64,000 bases of DNA from Methanorbis furvi (GTDB taxonomy: Archaea; Halobacteriota; Methanomicrobia; Methanomicrobiales; Methanocorpusculaceae): positions 124,001 to 188,000 of the forward strand of contig NZ_JAWDKA010000004.1 of NCBI RefSeq assembly GCF_032714615.1. Reading direction: 5' to 3'. Under the pieces are notes generated by a model. It was not told where the DNA came from. It worked only from the letters and a program-made list of their open reading frames with translations, and searched no databases. Below are positions 60,044-64,000 of this stretch, piece after piece. The position numbers and the translations under genes were made by a program. Position 1 is the first letter of the stretch; each line of letters opens with the position of its first letter.

Positions 60044-60985
60044 TTAGACTGCTTTCCAGAGGAACTTTTCGCTGCGGAGCCCCTTCTTTTTCTGGCCTTT
60101 CGGCGTCTCGGCAAGATCATCCACAATGCTCCTGAGCATGGAACTCGCCCCGTCGGCCTGATTCACGAGCCATGCCTCGGCAGTGAGCGGCACGACATCG
60201 CCGTAGATGCCGTGATGGGACTGGATGATGTGGCGGAGCTGCAAGAGCTGGGATTCGGAGATGAGATTTTTGTACTCATCGATGAACATGATTCCCATGG
60301 TGATGTGTTCGATTAAGTTGTAGGTGTCGTTGGGCACGTAGCCGTAACCGACTTTGTCGAAGCAGAATATTTTTCCGATGTCATGCAGAACCGCTCCGGC
60401 AATGACCATGTCGCGGTTGATCTCGGTCCTCGGCATTGTTTCGACCAGATTGAGTGCGATCTTTACCGTCTCAAGGGAGTGTTCGCAGAGCCCGCCGGTG
60501 TATTCATGATGGCGGCGGATTGCTGCCGGGCATTCATAGAATCTCTGGTCCAGACAGCAGGCAACAAACAGCCTGAGGTCTCCGTTGATGATGCCTGCAA
60601 CAATTTTCTGCAGTTCGGCTGCGTTGCCTTTGATGTCAGCCGGCGTAAAGATGAACTCGGTGGCCTGGCCGTTCATCAGGGTGACCGGTTCGTTCATCAG
60701 CGACTCAAGCGTCTGCTCTGAATCGGAAAATATGTACAGCTCGCCGGTCTGTTTTGTTTTGCCGACACCGTTTACTGCGTAGACAGCTCCGGTTTTTACC
60801 GCCCGTGCGGCTTCTGCTACACGATTGCCGTAGACTTTGCACTCGATTGTTCCGGTCCGGTCAGCGAGTGTCATGTAGAGAAACTGTTCGCCGTGTTTGC
60901 TGCGGAGATCAGCACGCTTGATCAGAAAAAGTGATCTGACCTCGGTTTCGTTCGCGATATTTTCTATGTAGAGGATTTTTTCCAT
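60044..60985 (-). CDS. OB-HD 3'-5' exonuclease of the YhaM type
   Basis: A 313-residue protein. The N-terminal OB-fold (~1-100: FLYMTLADRTGTIECKVYGN; GKTKQTGELYIFSD) binds nucleic acid. The HD domain follows: RHHEYTGGLCEHSLETVKIA and the doublet AGAVLHDIGKIFCFDKVG, then QLLQLRHIIQSHHGIYGDVV, supply the metal ligands. Bacterial YhaM degrades RNA or single-stranded DNA from the 3' end. A C-terminal basic tail (KGQKKKGLRSEKFLWK) may add RNA affinity. Monocistronic. Confidence 0.87.
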   Translation of the reverse strand: MEKILYIENIANETEVRSLFLIKRADLRSKHGEQFLYMTLADRTGTIECKVYGNRVAEAARAVKTGAVYAVNGVGKTKQTGELYIFSDSEQTLESLMNEPVTLMNGQATEFIFTPADIKGNAAELQKIVAGIINGDLRLFVACCLDQRFYECPAAIRRHHEYTGGLCEHSLETVKIALNLVETMPRTEINRDMVIAGAVLHDIGKIFCFDKVGYGYVPNDTYNLIEHITMGIMFIDEYKNLISESQLLQLRHIIQSHHGIYGDVVPLTAEAWLVNQADGASSMLRSIVDDLAETPKGQKKKGLRSEKFLWKAV

Positions 60986-61229
60986 GAATATTTCCGTGCG
61001 TATGTAGTTGGGGGTCCGGCAATAAATGGTTGTTTGATTCAGAATGTGTTGAGTGTTGTCTGGGGAGATTTTTTTCGTGACGCATGGTTTGCCGAGGAGA
61101 TCCTCATAAGCGCTGGTCTCACCGGCATTTTGCGGTGCTTGCGGGCCTTGGAACGTTCGGGGTAAACAATATGCTGATTACGAGGATGGGATGCTACGGA
61201 AGAGTGAGTTCGTTTGCGGCGAGTATTCT

Positions 61230-61313
61230 GTGATACCACAAAAAGATTTAGTAGTTCTCTGCGCCCATCTCGGTGTGCTGTCCTGCAACGAATAAATCTT
61301 TTTGTGGCATCAC
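61230..61313. repeat. 21-bp stem-loop pair
   Basis: GTGATACCACAAAAAGATTTA (61230-61250) is matched in inverted orientation by 61293-61313 with one mismatch; the loop is 42 bases. It may be a small mobile palindrome or a transcript-end structure. The rest of 60986-61482 contains no gene. Confidence 0.5.
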
Positions 61314-61482
61314 ATACTTTTTCAGATATTATTTGCACCATATAGAGATTGCAGAGAGATACTAATATCCACACAGATTGGGGAAAAAAGAATTACTATA
61401 TTTATATATGAAATACGATGATATTCATATGTGAAACCAGTGAAATACAATGCAATATGCCAAACATGTACAATATATTTTA

Positions 61483-62585
61483 TAGGACTTACGCGGTGTT
61501 TTCGAACCGCAACCTTGAGGTACTTTGGAGTTGTACTCTTTCCTCATTCAGTCTCTCTTGTATGACCCGCTCTAAGACAACCGATCTGGATTACATCCAT
61601 TTTCTCATCTCCGAATATTGTAGTTTCAGCTGCTGTGAAGCTGAACGTTGTCTTCACTATGATTCCCGTCACCCATATCATGACTCATTCGGTCGCCTTC
61701 TGGAAGAACGTACTCCTCAACACACTGAGGCTTTGTGGAAGGATGTTGGCCCCTTTGTGTCTCTTACTGGCGGTTATCTGACATCATTGACGACTCTACT
61801 TTGGACAAGCCCCACTCGCGCTCCATCAGTCCCACTGGCATTCATTGGAGCGACAAACATCACAAAATGTTTCAGGGAATAAGTCTGGTAACACCCGTCT
61901 GGACTGATGGTATCTCCACATATCCTCTGGATTTTCGTATTTATCACAAGGACAGCGATGGAAAAACCAAAAATGATCATTTCCAGGATATGTTGAGAGA
62001 ATCTGCTGCAAGAGGCCTCAATCCTGATTGCGTCCTCTTTGACAGCTGGTATGGAAGTGTTGACAATCTTCACCTTGTTCGAAGATTGGGTTGGCACTTT
62101 CTTACCAGACTGAAGAAAAATCGTCAGGTAAATCCTGATAAGTTTGGTAACAAGCAAATTCATGAGATTTGCATCCCGAATGGAGGATGTGTCGTCCATC
62201 TCAAAGATTGCGGAATGGTGAAGGTGTTTCATCGGGGTGATGATGGAAATGGAGTTCAGTTTTGGGCAAAAGATATTTTGAATTTAGAGGAGAAAACCAG
62301 ACAAATATATGCAGTATATGCCTTCAAGATCCAGAAATATCATCGAAATCTCAAACGATATTGTGAGTAGAACGGTGCCAGGCAAGAACACAAAGATCAC
62401 AGAGAGCACATATACAAATGGCAATCAGGGCGTTTATACGAATGGAGTGGATACGAACAAGGAGAGGAATATCAATGTTCCAACAAAAGATGAAGACAGC
62501 AAGAATGGCAGTATTCAGTAAAATGCAAGAGTTGGCCGGTGAACTATTCAGATTTCACGAGGAAAGAAACACCGCGTAACTCCTA
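61483..62585. mobile_element. insertion sequence with 5-bp target duplication
   Basis: The ends TAGGACTTACGCGGTGTT (61483-61500) and AACACCGCGTAACTCCTA (62568-62585) are terminal inverted repeats with one mismatch in 18. TTTTA lies directly outside both (61478-61482 and 62586-62590). The single gene is a broken DDE transposase. The same ends occur on the non-coding elements at 37857 and 43762, so this is the probable source family. The size is 1103 bases. Confidence 0.87.
61562..62579 (+). pseudogene. frameshifted DDE transposase (IS701/IS4-like)
   Basis: Three reading frames join to give one protein. Frame 2 from the ATG at 61562 (MTRSKTTDLDYIHFLISEYC ...) runs to about 61740. Frame 1 continues to ~62366, with the conserved SDIIDDSTLDKPHSRSISPT (first catalytic Asp), WTDGISTYPLDFRIYHKD and SWYGSVDNLHL (second Asp). 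Frame 3 gives VERCQARTQRSQRAHIQMAI, which includes the third acidic region, and stops at 62577-62579 inside the right end repeat. At least two single-base shifts are needed, so it is not active as it stands. A transposase from elsewhere could still move it. Confidence 0.8.
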
Positions 62586-62779
62586 TTTTAGTATTTTTTT
62601 CTGAAATTCATAAAAAAATTATGAATAATAAATAGAAATACCATATAAATTCAATAGATACACCTAAAGGCGTATCTCATGCTGATATATCGCAAATAGG
62701 AATAAATAAAATGTACACCTGCAAGTAGATTATGGGAAAAAACATATACATCACAACACCATAATTATAAAGATGAAAA

Positions 62780-64000
62780 ATGGATTACATAATAAATAAA
62801 TTAAACAACCAGATAAGTATATCTGACCCCACAACATACGACTATATTATACATTTGCGGATGCGAATAGAATACAGCTTATTTTTATGTTTAGGGTATC
62901 TCTGGAAAAATATCGAAAAAATTCCCGCCGCACAGCAAAAAAAAATAGTTTCAGATCTGAGTAATTTATCCATTGGACATGTTGTTGAAGCTATTCGAAC
63001 TTTAGATCTCAATAAAGAAGTATTTAGCAAAAAATCTAGTATAGAAATTCTAAATAATTATCCATCTTTGCGCAATAGCAAAATAGGGCACGGATATGCA
63101 ATGGGGAATGACGTTGCTTCCGCATTAATTCCTTTGTATGACAATTTATACGCAGAAGTTCCTTTTTTACAAGAAAAATATGATTTAATTGTTGTTGAAA
63201 ATCAAATGAATGAGATATATAAAGGAGTTAGATTTCCATATGACAGAAATGGGGAAGGAGAAAGATGGTCTTGTGCGGCAGATTGTTTTCAAACTCAAGA
63301 GAGTTATTTTCCAAGAACATACATATGTATAAATGGAAAATATTGCAAAATATCCCCATTTATTCATATTACGAGAAGCTCTCATATCCACTTATTCAGC
63401 TCTCTTCAAGAAAAACTTCTTGGAAAATCTAAGATGTGTCATTTGTTTAGTGAAAGCGAAGATAGCAAAACTACTATAAATTTTCCAGAATTGATCTGTA
63501 TTTCTGAAATAGAGGATACACGACGCCGCAGCTCTAATGGAACACTAATGAGTAATTTTAAAAATAATTATTTTCAATACATAGATGTTGGAATAAATAC
63601 ACTTGTATTGGATTTTCTTAAAAAAAATCGCGCATCAGTTTCAGCTACAATATGGGGCCATGGTGGTGTTGGAAAAACAGCATGTATACAAAGCATATGC
63701 AACAATCTATTTAATGATACAAATAAAACATTTTCATATATTATATTTATTTCGGCGAAAGACAGACAATATAATACCAAAACCGGTAAAATAGATACCA
63801 ATAACGAATCTGATATAACATACAAATATTCGGAGATATTAAATAAAATTATTGAAGTAATACATGGAACAGAGAATCCCATTTCAGAGGAGAAAGAAAA
63901 TTTACTGAGTTATTATGAAGAAAAAATACGATCATTTGATGATAAGATACTTATAGTTATTGATGATTACGAGACATTTGACGATTTCGAAAAGGCAAAA
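62780..64000 (+). CDS. N-terminal part of a STAND/NB-ARC-type NTPase (cut by window edge)
   Basis: The frame is open for 407 codons from the ATG at 62780 to the window edge. It has three parts. Residues ~28-130 are helical, with SLRNSKIGHGYAM (Arg98, His104), the Rx4-6H pattern of HEPN-like ribonucleases. Residues ~130-285 are a mixed region with Cys and Phe. Then come Walker A ATIWGHGGVGKTA (~290-302) and Walker B KILIVIDDYETF (~389-400), which mark a STAND NTPase. The protein would continue with the rest of the NTPase and a sensor region. Strongly AT-rich, right after the insertion sequence. Antiviral STAND (Avs) proteins have this overall layout; this one is only partly visible. Confidence 0.72.
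   Translation, partial: MDYIINKLNNQISISDPTTYDYIIHLRMRIEYSLFLCLGYLWKNIEKIPAAQQKKIVSDLSNLSIGHVVEAIRTLDLNKEVFSKKSSIEILNNYPSLRNSKIGHGYAMGNDVASALIPLYDNLYAEVPFLQEKYDLIVVENQMNEIYKGVRFPYDRNGEGERWSCAADCFQTQESYFPRTYICINGKYCKISPFIHITRSSHIHLFSSLQEKLLGKSKMCHLFSESEDSKTTINFPELICISEIEDTRRRSSNGTLMSNFKNNYFQYIDVGINTLVLDFLKKNRASVSATIWGHGGVGKTACIQSICNNLFNDTNKTFSYIIFISAKDRQYNTKTGKIDTNNESDITYKYSEILNKIIEVIHGTENPISEEKENLLSYYEEKIRSFDDKILIVIDDYETFDDFEKAK

Noticed and set aside
61039-61374. A 111-residue frame on the minus strand
   Set aside because: It runs across the stem-loop region, has a composition unlike real proteins and shows no start signal.

Overview
The window is archaeal and most likely comes from a methanogen of the order Methanomicrobiales, Methanocorpusculum or a close relative. 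This is inferred from gene content, not from a search: a 14-gene Mbh-type energy-converting [NiFe] hydrogenase (44126-52383), archaeal NadM with LarB, CbiM/CbiN metal uptake, DUF362/ferredoxin proteins, TATA-like boxes 20-30 bases upstream of starts, and many GGAGGTGA-type ribosome binding sites. Housekeeping genes have balanced base composition. Several accessory genes are clearly AT-rich (the OLD nuclease/XPD pair, the gene between hsdM and hsdS, the end of the window).

Layout. 1-9,200: a Bro-N protein, an MsrA-MsrB fusion and a patchwork mobile region with a five-gene overlapping operon (HTH, Zn ribbon, HNH endonuclease, RHH-like protein), a toxin-antitoxin pair, a tyrosine recombinase, a long inverted repeat and two mirrored clusters of a 7-base repeat. 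9,214-15,342: an operon of an SPFH protein with C-terminal zinc ribbons plus small membrane and zinc-ribbon proteins, followed by a PD-(D/E)XK-like protein. 15,349-19,585: an OLD-family ATPase/nuclease with an XPD/DinG-type helicase. 20,054-21,664: a dicarboxylate symporter with an extra N-terminal domain.

21,772-32,707: a type I restriction-modification locus whose hsdM, hsdS and hsdR are separated by accessory genes: a HEPN-like/winged-helix protein, a membrane protein with a caspase-like His/Cys pair, a zinc-ribbon protein with a nucleoside-deoxyribosyltransferase-like domain, and an ABC-type ATPase/nuclease pair. 32,751-37,680: larB-nadM, an MFS exporter with a DUF362 ferredoxin protein, and a DUF1016 nuclease. 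38,065-43,697: a stand-alone nucleotide-cyclase-like protein, a three-gene glycan operon, an ArsC-like phosphatase and a PEGA surface protein. 44,126-52,383: mbhA-N in the Pyrococcus gene order. 52,875-60,985: an HxlR regulator and divergent flavoprotein, an EctB-like aminotransferase, an Orn/Lys/Arg decarboxylase, a MutY-like glycosylase without an Fe-S cluster, CbiM/CbiN and an HD exonuclease. 61,483-62,585: a broken insertion sequence. 62,780-64,000: the start of an AT-rich STAND-type NTPase with a HEPN-like N-terminus, cut by the window edge.

Two families of short mobile repeats recur between genes. One shares the terminal inverted repeat of the insertion sequence and shows a 5-base target duplication in its best copy. 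The other is a palindromic foldback family. The strongest candidates for undescribed biology are the nested defence genes inside the hsd locus, the OLD-XPD pair, the SPFH/zinc-ribbon operon and the truncated STAND gene. All functional calls rest on motifs read by eye; no database was searched.
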